This document shows, one piece after another, positions 52,027-60,403 of a stretch of 64,000 nt of DNA. The notes under the pieces are model-generated. The model ran no database searches. It saw only the letters and a program-made list of their open reading frames with translations, and was not told the DNA's origin. The stretch spans positions 26,526-90,525 of the forward strand of contig LUOO01000022.1 in the NCBI GenBank assembly GCA_001626765.1, read 5' to 3'. Source of the DNA: Maritimibacter sp. REDSEA-S28_B5 (GTDB lineage Bacteria > Pseudomonadota > Alphaproteobacteria > Rhodobacterales > Rhodobacteraceae). How positions within the stretch are numbered: the stretch's first letter is position 1; the number at the start of each line of letters is the position of its first letter. The position numbers were made by a program, and so were the translations under genes.

Positions 52027-53541
52027 ATGACCGCGAAAGATCAGGCGGAGGTCGTCCTTCGCCTGTCCAACATCACCAAGCGTTTCGGCAGTCTCACCGC
52101 GAATGACGCGGTGAGCTTCGACCTCGCGCGCGGCGAGGTCATCGCGCTTCTGGGCGAGAACGGCGCGGGCAAGACGACGCTGATGAACATCCTCTTTGGC
52201 CAATATACGGCGGACGAGGGCAGCGTGGAGGTTCTTGGTCGGGCATTGCCCCCCGGCAACCCCCGCGCTGCACTCGACGCGGGCGTCGGCATGGTGCACC
52301 AGCATTTCACGCTCGCAGGCAACCTGACCGTCTGGGAAAACATCGTGCTGGGGGCGCAGGGGCTGGGCGGGCTGTCGCTCCGCGCCGGGGCGGTTCGCGC
52401 GCGGATTCGCGCGCTGTCCGAACGGTTTCATCTGCGCGTCGATCCCGATGCCAAGGTGGGCAAGCTCACCGTGGGAGAACGGCAGCGGGTCGAGATCCTC
52501 AAGGCGCTCTATCGTGACGCGCGGATCCTGATCCTCGACGAACCCACCGCCGTTCTTACCCCGCAAGAGGCCGACGCGCTTTTCGGCACGCTGCGCGAGG
52601 CGGTCGCGGCGGGGCTGTCGCTCGTTTTCATCTCGCACAAGCTGCACGAGGTCATGGCGCTGGCCGACCGGGTCGTGGTGCTGCGCCATGGCAAGCTGGT
52701 TGCCGAACGGGCCGTGACGGACACGAGCCGCGAAGAGCTGGCCGCGCTCATGGTCGGGGCCGAGGTCACGACGCCGGAATTCCAGATGCACGCGGGCGGC
52801 GCACCGCTGTTGTCCCTGCACGCCGTTCATGCGCCGGGGCTGAACGGCGTGACCCTCGACCTTTGCGCGGGCCAGATCACCGGGCTCGCGGGCGTGTCGG
52901 GCAACGGTCAGGGGGCGCTGTCGGACCTCATCTCGGGCCTCATTTCGCCCACGTCGGGCGAGATGACCGTCACCGGGCAACCGGTGCAGACTTGGTCGCC
53001 GCGCACCGCCATCGGCCGCGGCATCGCACGTATCCCCGAGGACCGGCACAAGACCGGGACCATCGCGGATTTCGACCTGACCGAGAACGCGATTCTCGAG
53101 ACCTATGCCACGGAATTTTCGCGCGGCGGCTGGATGGATTGGGGCCGCGCGCGGGCGCATACCGAGGCGCTGATCGCGACCTATGACGTGCGCTGTCCGG
53201 GGCCGGACACGCGCATCCGGCTTTTGTCCGGCGGGAACATGCAGAAGCTGATCCTGGGCCGGGTGCTCGAGACCGGGCCGATGATCATCCTCGCCAACCA
53301 GCCGGTGCGGGGGCTGGATATCGGGGCGGTGAACTATGTGCACAGGCGGCTCGACGAAGCGCGGCTCGGGGGGGCGGCGGTGCTGCTCATTTCCGAGGAT
53401 CTGGACGAGATCATGCGGCTCTCTGACGTGATCCATGTGATGAGCGAGGGACGCCTGTCGCCGGGGTTCGCGCGGGGCACCAAGACGCCTGCGGAACTGG
53501 GTCAGTGGATGGCGGGGGATGGATTCGATGCGGTGGCGTGA
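52027..53541 (+). CDS. ABC transporter ATP-binding protein (nucleoside/nucleobase type, duplicated)
   Basis: 504 aa with two nucleotide-binding domains, as in YufO/NupA-type transporters. Domain 1: GENGAGKTTL, HQHFTLAGNLTVWENIVLG, VGERQRVEILKAL, LILDEPTAVLTPQE. Domain 2: degenerate P-loop GVSGNGQGAL, YARIPEDRHKTG-like switch (ARIPEDRHKTGT), LSGGNMQKLILGR and the altered Walker B ILANQPVRGLDIG, where Asn-Gln replace the usual Asp-Glu, known in this subfamily. It begins directly after the stop of the binding-protein gene. Confidence 0.94.
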   Translation: MTAKDQAEVVLRLSNITKRFGSLTANDAVSFDLARGEVIALLGENGAGKTTLMNILFGQYTADEGSVEVLGRALPPGNPRAALDAGVGMVHQHFTLAGNLTVWENIVLGAQGLGGLSLRAGAVRARIRALSERFHLRVDPDAKVGKLTVGERQRVEILKALYRDARILILDEPTAVLTPQEADALFGTLREAVAAGLSLVFISHKLHEVMALADRVVVLRHGKLVAERAVTDTSREELAALMVGAEVTTPEFQMHAGGAPLLSLHAVHAPGLNGVTLDLCAGQITGLAGVSGNGQGALSDLISGLISPTSGEMTVTGQPVQTWSPRTAIGRGIARIPEDRHKTGTIADFDLTENAILETYATEFSRGGWMDWGRARAHTEALIATYDVRCPGPDTRIRLLSGGNMQKLILGRVLETGPMIILANQPVRGLDIGAVNYVHRRLDEARLGGAAVLLISEDLDEIMRLSDVIHVMSEGRLSPGFARGTKTPAELGQWMAGDGFDAVA

Positions 53542-53771
53542 GAGCGGTGGACATGCAGGGCGAGCGATGCGCCCGACCCTCGGGGGGGCGCCTTGTGCGG
53601 TGCGTGGTCGCCACTTAATCTCAATCGCCCCGGACGGAGTCGGTGCGCGCGGTGTGGGTGCCATGCGCCCTCCCGTTCGGGAGGGTCGGGCGCGTCGCGG
53701 GCTCGTCGCCCGCTCCATCGCGCGAGCGACGCGGTCCCTTTTGAACGCGACGCCGGGATGCGAGGCCCCCC
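53542..53771. other. 230-base intraoperonic spacer with inverted repeats
   Basis: No gene fits. A perfect stem-loop ccctcccg-tt-cgggaggg lies at 53668-53685. Arms 53565-53581 and 53681-53697 are inverted repeats matching at 16 of 17 positions. All other junctions in this operon overlap or abut, so the spacer is exceptional and may tune expression of the permeases by RNA processing or partial termination. Confidence 0.6.
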
Positions 53772-54821
53772 ATGCGGCTTGAACCCATCGCCAACCCCAC
53801 GGTGCTGCGCCGCTACGGCCCCCCGGTCACCGCCATCGCGGCAACCTTCCTCGTCGCGGCGATCCTCGCCCTCATCGCGGGCGGCGATCCTTTCGCGGTC
53901 TTTGGCCAGATCGTCAAAGGCGCGGTGGGGTCGAAGTTCGCCCTGCTCGAAACCCTCAATCGCGCGACGCCGCTGATTTTCACCGGCCTTGCCGTCGCGG
54001 TCGCCTTTCGCGCGAAACTCTGGAACATCGGGGCCGAGGCGCAGCTTTACGCGGGTGCCGTGATGACCGCCGTGCTGGGCACCGGGATGCTTGGCTGGCC
54101 CCCTGCCCTGCTCCTGCCCACGCTTGCCATTGCCGCGATGCTCGCCGGGGCGCTGGTGCTGCTCATCCCCGCCGTCCTCAAGGTCCGGCTGGGGGTGGAC
54201 GAGGTCGTCACGACGCTCCTCTTCAACTTCATTTTCCTCCTCTTCGTGAGTTACCTGCTCGAAGGGCCGCTCAAGGACCCGATGGGCATGGGCTGGCCGA
54301 AGTCGCCGCGTCTCATCCCCGAAGCGCGGCTGCCCCGGATCGTCGAGGGGCTGCGGCTGCACTGGGGCTTCGCGCTGGCTCTTATCGCCGCCGTCGCCGT
54401 CTGGATAGTGAACACGCGCACGACGCTGGGATACGAGATGCGGGCGGTCGGCCAGAACGCCGAGGCCGCGCGCTTTGCGGGCATCCCCGTCACGCGCGTG
54501 ATCCTGAAGACCGCGCTTTTGTCCGGGGGCCTCGCCGCGCTCGCCGGCTTTTCCGAGGTCGCGGGGCTGACCGGTGCGCTCACCCTCGATCTGTCGCCGG
54601 GCTACGGCTACACGGGGATCGTGGTCGCGATGCTCGCGCTCCTCCATCCGCTGGGTGTAGTCGCCGCCGCGCTCTTCGTCGCCGCGATTTTTGTCGGCGC
54701 GGACAGCATGAGCCGCGCCGTGGGGGTGCCCACCTATCTGGCCGACATCATGCTGGCCTCCGCTCTTCTCTTTATGGTGCTTGCGATCCTGCTCACCAAA
54801 TTCCGGGTGAGGCGCGACTGA
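53772..54821 (+). CDS. ABC transporter permease (nucleoside/nucleobase type) 1
   Basis: 349 aa with about nine membrane helices, of the BPD_transp_2 class: ATPLIFTGLAVAVAFRAKLWNIGAEAQLYAGAV, VRLGVDEVVTTLLFNFIFLLFVSYL, VGQNAEAARFAGIPVTRVILKTALLSGGLAALAGFSEV (the coupling EAA-like segment). It pairs with the next permease, whose start overlaps its stop by one base. GAGG lies about 9 bases before the start. Confidence 0.93.
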   Translation: MRLEPIANPTVLRRYGPPVTAIAATFLVAAILALIAGGDPFAVFGQIVKGAVGSKFALLETLNRATPLIFTGLAVAVAFRAKLWNIGAEAQLYAGAVMTAVLGTGMLGWPPALLLPTLAIAAMLAGALVLLIPAVLKVRLGVDEVVTTLLFNFIFLLFVSYLLEGPLKDPMGMGWPKSPRLIPEARLPRIVEGLRLHWGFALALIAAVAVWIVNTRTTLGYEMRAVGQNAEAARFAGIPVTRVILKTALLSGGLAALAGFSEVAGLTGALTLDLSPGYGYTGIVVAMLALLHPLGVVAAALFVAAIFVGADSMSRAVGVPTYLADIMLASALLFMVLAILLTKFRVRRD

Positions 54822-55765
54822 TGGACATTCTCGACATCCTCCTCTCGGCGAGCTTCTGGGCTGCCGCCATCCGCATCGCCTCGCCGCTCATCTTTGCCAC
54901 GATTGGCGAGCTCATCTGCGAACGCGCAGGGGTTCTGAACCTCGGCATCGAGGGGATCATGGTCGCGGGGGCTTTCGCGGGCTGGATCGCGGTCTGGGCG
55001 GGACTGCCGCTCTGGGGCGGGGTCGCCGTCGCGATGCTCACCGGCATGGCGCTGGGGTTCGTGCATGCCGTGCTGTCGGTCCCCTTTGGCCTGTCACAGC
55101 ACGTGGTCGGCGTAGGGCTGACGCTGCTTGCGACGGCGCTGACCTTCTACACCTACCGGGTGGTGCTGCCGGAGGTGTCTTCGCCGCCGAAGATCGAGGC
55201 GTTTCAGGCCCTGCCAATCCCCTTGCTCTCCGACATCCCCATCCTCGGCCCCGCGCTCTTTGCCCAGACGCCGTTGACCTATGCCGCGTTCATTCTGGTC
55301 GCGCTGGTCGCATGGGTGCTTTACCGCACGCCCCTTGGCCTCGCAGTCCGCGCCGCGGGGGAAAGCCCCGCCGCCGTCGCCGCGCAGGGTCTGAGCGTGA
55401 CCGTGATCCGCATGGGTGCGGTCATGGTCGGGTCGGGCTTCATGGCGGTGGGCGGGGCGTTCCTGACGCTTTCCGCCTTTGACAGCTTCTTTTTCGAAAT
55501 GGTCAACGGGCGCGGCTGGATCTGTATCGCGTTGGTGGTGTTCGGGGCGTGGAAACCTGGCAAGGCGCTCTTGGGCGCGGTGCTCTTTGCCGCCTTCGAC
55601 GCGTTCCAGATCCGGCTGCAACAGACGGGCGTCGGGCAGGTTCTGCCTTATCAGGTGTTCCTGATGATGCCTTATATCCTGTCCATCCTCGCCCTCGTCA
55701 TCATGTCGCGCCGGGCCGAGGTGCCAGCGGCGCTCATGGTGCCGTTCAACAAGGGAGAGCGTTGA
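54821..55765 (+). CDS. ABC transporter permease (nucleoside/nucleobase type) 2
   Basis: 314 aa, second BPD_transp_2 permease: SPLIFATIGELICERAGVLNLGIEGIMVAGAFAGW, PFGLSQHVVGVGLTLLATALTFYTYR, VRAAGESPAAVAAQGLSVTVIRMGAVMVGSGFMAVGGAFLTL. Forms a heterodimeric channel with the preceding gene product. It overlaps both neighbours by one base (TGATG and ATG sharing), so the three genes are tightly coupled. Confidence 0.94.
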   Translation: MDILDILLSASFWAAAIRIASPLIFATIGELICERAGVLNLGIEGIMVAGAFAGWIAVWAGLPLWGGVAVAMLTGMALGFVHAVLSVPFGLSQHVVGVGLTLLATALTFYTYRVVLPEVSSPPKIEAFQALPIPLLSDIPILGPALFAQTPLTYAAFILVALVAWVLYRTPLGLAVRAAGESPAAVAAQGLSVTVIRMGAVMVGSGFMAVGGAFLTLSAFDSFFFEMVNGRGWICIALVVFGAWKPGKALLGAVLFAAFDAFQIRLQQTGVGQVLPYQVFLMMPYILSILALVIMSRRAEVPAALMVPFNKGER

Positions 55766-57039
55766 TGTTCGATTTGATCGTGAAGGGGGGCACGCTTCCC
55801 GATGGCCGTGTGGCCGACATCGGGATCGTTGGCGAAAAGATTGCCGCGATTGAACCTGCGTTAGAGGCGCAAGCGGGCGAGGTGATCATTGCCACCGGCG
55901 ACCTCGTCTCGCCGCCCTTCGTGGACCCGCATTTCCACATGGACGCGACGCTGAGCTACGGCATCCCACGGGTGAACGGGTCAGGAACGCTGCTTGAAGG
56001 GATCGACCTTTGGGGCGAACTCCGTGACCTCGCCACGGTGGACGAGATGGTCGAGCGCGCGCTCACCTATTGCGACTGGGCGGCGGCGATGGGGCTGCTT
56101 GCGATCCGGAGCCACGTGGACACGACGCCCGATCACCTCAATACCGTGACCGCGATGCTCGAGGTGCGCGAGCGCGTGAAGGATTACATCGACCTACAGC
56201 TCGTGGCCTTTCCGCAGGACGGTTTCTACCGCGCGCCGAACGGGCGGGAGAACGTCCTGCGCGCGCTCGACATGGGTGTGGACGTGGTCGGCGGCATCCC
56301 GCATTTCGAACGCACCATGGCCGATGGTGCGGCGTCCTTGCGCGATCTGTGCGAAATCGCGGCGGAGCGGGGCCTGATGGTCGATATCCACTGCGACGAG
56401 ACCGACGATCCCCTGTCGCGGCATGTCGAGACGCTGGCCTATGAGACGGTGCGGCTCGGGCTGCAAGGCCGTGTGGCCGGGTCACATCTGACCTCGATGC
56501 ATTCGATGGACAATTACTATGTGTCCAAGCTCCTCCCCCTCATGGCCGAGGCGGAGCTGTCCGCGATCCCCAATCCGCTGATCAACATCGTGCTGCAGGG
56601 GCGGCATGACAGCTTTCCCAAACGGCGCGGGCTGACGCGGGTAAAGGAGATGCAGGCCATGGGGATCCGCGTCGGCTGGGGGCAGGACTGCGTTCTGGAC
56701 CCGTGGTATTCGCTGGGCACGGCGGACATGCTCGACGTGGCCTTCATGGGGCTGCATGTGGCGCAGATGACCCATCCCGACGAGATGGCGCGCTGTTTTA
56801 CCATGGTGACCGAGACGAACGCGGCGATCATGGGGCTTGGCGACTATGGGCTGCGGGTGGGCGCGACTGCGTCTCTCGTGGTGCTCGACGCGGGCAATCC
56901 GACCGAGGCGCTGCGGCTGCGGGCCGGGCGGCTCGCCGTGGTGGCAAAGGGGCGGGTCATTGCGCGGGGCGAACGCGGGGATGAGCGACTGGATATTCCC
57001 GGGCGGCCCGCGTTGGTACGGCGGCGGTTGGAGCGCTAG
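55765..57039 (+). CDS. Cytosine deaminase-like amidohydrolase
   Basis: 424-aa metal-dependent hydrolase close to CodA. The HxH motif is HFH at 56-58 (VDPHFHMD), followed by SHVDTTPDHLN, DIHCDETDDPLSRHVE (third His and Glu), GSHLTSMHSMDN (fourth His) and RVGWGQDCVLDPWYSLGTADMLDVAFMGLHV, where CodA has GHDDVFDPWYPLG with its metal-ligand Asp. Likely deaminates cytosine or a related base imported by the operon. GGGAGAG precedes ATG 55765. A near relative such as an N-isopropylammelide-type hydrolase cannot be excluded. Confidence 0.85.
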   Translation: MFDLIVKGGTLPDGRVADIGIVGEKIAAIEPALEAQAGEVIIATGDLVSPPFVDPHFHMDATLSYGIPRVNGSGTLLEGIDLWGELRDLATVDEMVERALTYCDWAAAMGLLAIRSHVDTTPDHLNTVTAMLEVRERVKDYIDLQLVAFPQDGFYRAPNGRENVLRALDMGVDVVGGIPHFERTMADGAASLRDLCEIAAERGLMVDIHCDETDDPLSRHVETLAYETVRLGLQGRVAGSHLTSMHSMDNYYVSKLLPLMAEAELSAIPNPLINIVLQGRHDSFPKRRGLTRVKEMQAMGIRVGWGQDCVLDPWYSLGTADMLDVAFMGLHVAQMTHPDEMARCFTMVTETNAAIMGLGDYGLRVGATASLVVLDAGNPTEALRLRAGRLAVVAKGRVIARGERGDERLDIPGRPALVRRRLER

Positions 57040-57047
57040 GGTCTCGA

Positions 57048-57095
57048 ATTTCGCTTGCGCGAAATCCGATCCGTTGGGGAGGCCAGCCTCCCCAA
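57048..57095. repeat. Two adjacent perfect stem-loops after the deaminase gene
   Basis: atttcgc (57048-57054) pairs with gcgaaat (57059-57065), and ttggggagg (57074-57082) pairs with cctccccaa (57087-57095). Neither has a T-run. The sequence just after them (ccctccgggatatttatgaa) has the look of short intergenic motifs I associate with Rhodobacterales gene ends. They may end transcription of the nucleobase operon. Confidence 0.55.
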
Positions 57096-57191
57096 ACCCC
57101 TCCGGGATATTTATGAACCAGAGAAGAGGGCGCGGATTTCGCGGGTATTTTTCGTGCCCGGTGTTAGAGTGCGGAAAAAGGAGGGGCAGGC

Positions 57192-58676
57192 ATGGCAATC
57201 ACACGGCGGGCGGTGTTGTTGGGCACCGGGGCGGTGCTGGGGTATGGCGTGGCTTGGGCGACGCGGTCGAAGCTGCCGGTCTATGACGGGGTGGCCCTGA
57301 TCGAACCGCAGGCGGGCGAGGACGTTCTGAACGACGCCTCAACCCTGTCGGCCACGCCCGTCCAAAAGCACATCGTCATCCGCGAAGATCCCGGCGAGGC
57401 GCTGGTGTCTGCAATCCGGGCCGAGATCCGCGAAGCGCGCGAGGGCGGGCGGCCCTTCAACATCGGGGCCGCGCGTCATTCCATGGGCGGTCAGGCGATC
57501 CCGGCCCGCGGGCATGCCGTGACCTTTGACAACGGGTTCGTCGAGGTGGACAGCGGGGCCGAGGTCTACCGGTGCCACGCGGGCGCGCGGTGGTCGCAGG
57601 TCATCGCGGAGCTTGACCCCAAGGGGCTGTCGCCCAAGGTCATGCAATCGAACAACGATTTCGGGGTCGCCGCGACCTATTCGGTGAACGCCCATGGCTG
57701 GCCGGTGCCCTTTGGGCCGATGGGTTCGACCGTGCGGTCCTTGCGAATGGTGCTGCCGGACGGGGAACTTGTGACCGCCTCGCGCGAAGAGAACCCAGAG
57801 ATCTTCGGCCTCGCCATGGGGGGATATGGGCTCATCGGCGCGATCGTGGATATGGAGGTCGAGGCGGCGGCGAACCGGCGGCTCGTTCCGACCTTCGACC
57901 GGATGCCCGCCGAGGAATACGCCCCCGCGTTCCAGAAGGCGCTCGACGATCCCAATGTGACCATGGCCTACGGACGGCTGAACGTGGAACGCGCCGCGTT
58001 CTTCGAAGAGGCGCTGCTCATCACCTACCGCGAGAGCGCCAATCAGGCCGAGCTGCCGCCTGCTGCCGGGTCGGGCTGGGTGAGCCATGTCGCGAGCTAC
58101 GTCTACCGGGCGCAACTGGGTAACGAGCCGATGAAGCGGCTTCGCTGGTGGCAGGAAACCACGCTCGGGCCAATGGTGGCCGGCGGCGAGACAACGCGCA
58201 ATTCGCTGATCAACGAGCCGGTGGTGACGCTGGATGATCGCAACCCGAACCGGGTCGACATCCTGCACGAGTATTTCGTGGGCTTCGACCGCTTCGGCGA
58301 TTTCCTCGCCGCCTGCCGGGCGATCATCCCGGCCTCCTATCAGGAGTTTCTCAACGTCACCCTGCGCTACGTGGGCACGGATGCAGAATCGGTCCTGACC
58401 TATGCCCCGGTGCCGCGCATCGCGGCCGTCATGTCGTTTTCCCAGGAACTGACCGAGCGGGGCGAGGCCGACATGGCGCGGATGACGCGGGAACTGGTCG
58501 AGGCGGTGGTCGCCATCGGCGGGACCTATTACCTGCCCTACCGCCCGCATCCGACGCAGGATCAACTGCTCGCGGCCTACCCGCAGGCGCCCGGGTTCGC
58601 GACGGCCAAGCGCGCGCTCGACCCGGACCTTACCTTCCGCAACCTCTTCTGGGACCGCTATTTCAGGACGCTATGA
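57192..58676 (+). CDS. Exported FAD-binding oxidoreductase (PCMH-type)
   Basis: 494 aa with a Tat-like leader (ITRRAVLLGTGAVLGYGVAWA). The vanillyl-alcohol-oxidase-type FAD domain is visible in GRPFNIGAARHSMGGQAIPARGHAVTFDNG, VKVMQSNNDFGVAATYSVNAHGWPVPFGPMGSTVRSLRMVLPDG and GLAMGGYGLIGAIVDMEVE. Substrate unknown. GGAGGGG precedes ATG 57192. Its stop overlaps the next start (ATGA), heading a four-gene coupled operon of exported or membrane proteins. Confidence 0.87.
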   Translation: MAITRRAVLLGTGAVLGYGVAWATRSKLPVYDGVALIEPQAGEDVLNDASTLSATPVQKHIVIREDPGEALVSAIRAEIREAREGGRPFNIGAARHSMGGQAIPARGHAVTFDNGFVEVDSGAEVYRCHAGARWSQVIAELDPKGLSPKVMQSNNDFGVAATYSVNAHGWPVPFGPMGSTVRSLRMVLPDGELVTASREENPEIFGLAMGGYGLIGAIVDMEVEAAANRRLVPTFDRMPAEEYAPAFQKALDDPNVTMAYGRLNVERAAFFEEALLITYRESANQAELPPAAGSGWVSHVASYVYRAQLGNEPMKRLRWWQETTLGPMVAGGETTRNSLINEPVVTLDDRNPNRVDILHEYFVGFDRFGDFLAACRAIIPASYQEFLNVTLRYVGTDAESVLTYAPVPRIAAVMSFSQELTERGEADMARMTRELVEAVVAIGGTYYLPYRPHPTQDQLLAAYPQAPGFATAKRALDPDLTFRNLFWDRYFRTL

Positions 58677-59080
58677 CACGGCTACGCTACATCTGTTTCG
58701 GATACTTCGTCGCGCTGATGATCGCGGCATCGGTAAACTACATCCCCGGTCTCACGGATGACGAGGGGCTGGCCTTCGGCATCTTCGCGCTCGACCTTTA
58801 CGACGACGCGCTCCACGTCGCCTCGGCGCTCTGGGCGCTCATTGCGGGGCTCGTGAGCCACCGGGCGGCACGGACGTTCCTCATCCTCTTCGGCGCGGCC
58901 TATCTGGGTGACGGCGTCTTTGGCTTCTTCACCGGCTGGGGCTATCTCGACCTGGGGATCTTTACCAACGAGAGCCTTGGGATGGACTGGTCGCTGCCCC
59001 GACTGTTCGCGAATCTGCCGCATCTGGCGCTGGGGGGCTTTGCGCTCTGGGCCGGGGTGACCGAGACGGGCGGGAAATGA
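58673..59080 (+). CDS. Four-helix membrane protein, DUF4383-like
   Basis: 135 aa with four hydrophobic helices: RYICFGYFVALMIAASVNYI, VASALWALIAGLVSHRAA, FLILFGAAYLGDGVFGFFTGW and LPHLALGGFALWAGV. The order LYDDALHVASALWALIAG, LFGAAYLGDGVFGF, NLPHLALGGFALW resembles DUF4383 proteins, but the match is by eye only. It overlaps the genes on both sides by 4 bases (ATGA), so it is likely made together with the oxidoreductase and the next protein. Confidence 0.7.
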   Translation: MTRLRYICFGYFVALMIAASVNYIPGLTDDEGLAFGIFALDLYDDALHVASALWALIAGLVSHRAARTFLILFGAAYLGDGVFGFFTGWGYLDLGIFTNESLGMDWSLPRLFANLPHLALGGFALWAGVTETGGK

Positions 59081-60114
59081 CCCTGCTGCGCTGGCTTGGA
59101 CGGTTGGTTCTGGTCGTCGTGGGCGTGGTGCTGTTGCTCCTGCTGCCCGTCGCGCGGACCGAGTTGTTCTGCACCGCACCGGTTGTGGCGAACGACCATG
59201 TGCCGCTGTTGCCAGTGGAACAGCGGCGGGCCGAGGCGCGCACGTTGATGACCTATCCCGAATGGCACATCGTTCATGCCTACGACGATTACGCCCGGGT
59301 GATTTCAACCGACGACCCTCATGACTTCGGCTATCTGCGTGCCATCGGCGGCTATTGGTCGTCACTCTGTGACTTGACCGAGGCGTCCGGTGCGATGGGC
59401 GGGGTCGACGCGGGCACGAAGCAGTTGGTCTATGTGATCGGGGTCAGCTTCACGGTGGAGCTTCTGGCCAAGGCGGCTTATGAAGAGACGCTCGGGCGCG
59501 TCGCGACGTGGATACGGGGGCGCGAGCGTGCGCCGCTCGATGATCTGAGCGCCCGGCAGGCGGCGGATTACGCCCGGTTCCTCCAGCAGACGCCGTGGTA
59601 TCTATGGGATTTCGAGGCGTCGCAGGCGGAACTGGCCGCGGCGTCCACCGGTGTGTTCCGCGACCGCGAGCGTCTGGCGGCGCTGGGCGTCGAGAACCGG
59701 GGCAAGGCCGCCTATGCGGGCGCGATTGCAGCGGCGGTGGCGGCGACGGGGAACGATGAACTCCGGCTGCGAATGGTTGTCACCGGGCTGGATGCCCTGC
59801 CGGGTAACGTGTCCGAGGTCGAAATGCTCCCCGAGGGTCGCGTGATCGACACGCCGCGCTACCGGGTGTTGACGCATCTGCTCGAGGATATGACGGCGGA
59901 CGGCGCGGAGTTCGTGGAGATCGCCGGGAACGACGACATCCTCGTCACCGTCACCTCGCCCGAGCCGACCGTCGAGGGCGCACTCTTCAGCTTTCCCCGG
60001 CAGGGATACGGCGACTATCGCCACCTGATGCTGGTCAAGGTGCCCGAACTGGCCGAGACCCTGCGCGGGCTGCCCGACCGGGGCCTCACGCTCGAACACA
60101 TCCATGACTATTAG
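59077..60114 (+). CDS. Membrane-anchored protein of unknown function
   Basis: 345 aa with one N-terminal helix (LLRWLGRLVLVVVGVVLLLLLPVA) and a large domain, probably periplasmic. A conspicuous motif is TYPEWHIVHAYDDYARVIST followed by PHDFGYLRAIGGYWSSLCDL, a cluster of His, Tyr, Asp and Trp that could form an active or metal site. QLVYVIGVSFTVELLAKAAYEETLG is a possible amphipathic or second membrane helix. I do not recognise a named family. Coupled to both neighbours. Confidence 0.72.
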   Translation: MTLLRWLGRLVLVVVGVVLLLLLPVARTELFCTAPVVANDHVPLLPVEQRRAEARTLMTYPEWHIVHAYDDYARVISTDDPHDFGYLRAIGGYWSSLCDLTEASGAMGGVDAGTKQLVYVIGVSFTVELLAKAAYEETLGRVATWIRGRERAPLDDLSARQAADYARFLQQTPWYLWDFEASQAELAAASTGVFRDRERLAALGVENRGKAAYAGAIAAAVAATGNDELRLRMVVTGLDALPGNVSEVEMLPEGRVIDTPRYRVLTHLLEDMTADGAEFVEIAGNDDILVTVTSPEPTVEGALFSFPRQGYGDYRHLMLVKVPELAETLRGLPDRGLTLEHIHDY

Positions 60115-60400
60115 GCGGATCGTCACCGGCCTCTTCGCCATGCTCATCGGCTGGATCGGGGTGCTTGTGCTGGTCGGGCTTCTGTCCGACGCCGCCCCCG
60201 CACATGTCGTGCTTTTCCCGAGCGCGGACTTCATCGACGCGCTGCCACAGGGCGTCGCCGTGGTGGACCGATCCGCCGTTTCCGTGAGCCTCAAGTCCGA
60301 CCCACCGGGGCCGACCGGCCCGCTCTACCGGGCCGGGGCGTTGATCGTGTTGCCTGCGGGGCTTCCAGGGTGCCTGCCCCTCCCCCAAGCGATGCGTTAG
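60104..60400 (+). CDS. Small membrane-anchored protein of unknown function
   Basis: 98 aa starting 11 bases before the stop of the preceding gene. One membrane helix (VTGLFAMLIGWIGVLVLVGLL), then a short exported part rich in Val, Asp and Pro. No family recognised. It ends 3 bases before the stop of the convergent GH25 gene. Low information content, but the overlap and the clean hydrophobic segment support it. Confidence 0.55.
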   Translation: MTIRRIVTGLFAMLIGWIGVLVLVGLLSDAAPAHVVLFPSADFIDALPQGVAVVDRSAVSVSLKSDPPGPTGPLYRAGALIVLPAGLPGCLPLPQAMR

Positions 60401-60403
60401 GCG

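Noticed and set aside
50974-53718. 914-codon open frame on the reverse strand
   Set aside because: It is antisense to the BMP binding-protein and ATPase genes, which have clear motifs; composition is typical of a shadow frame.
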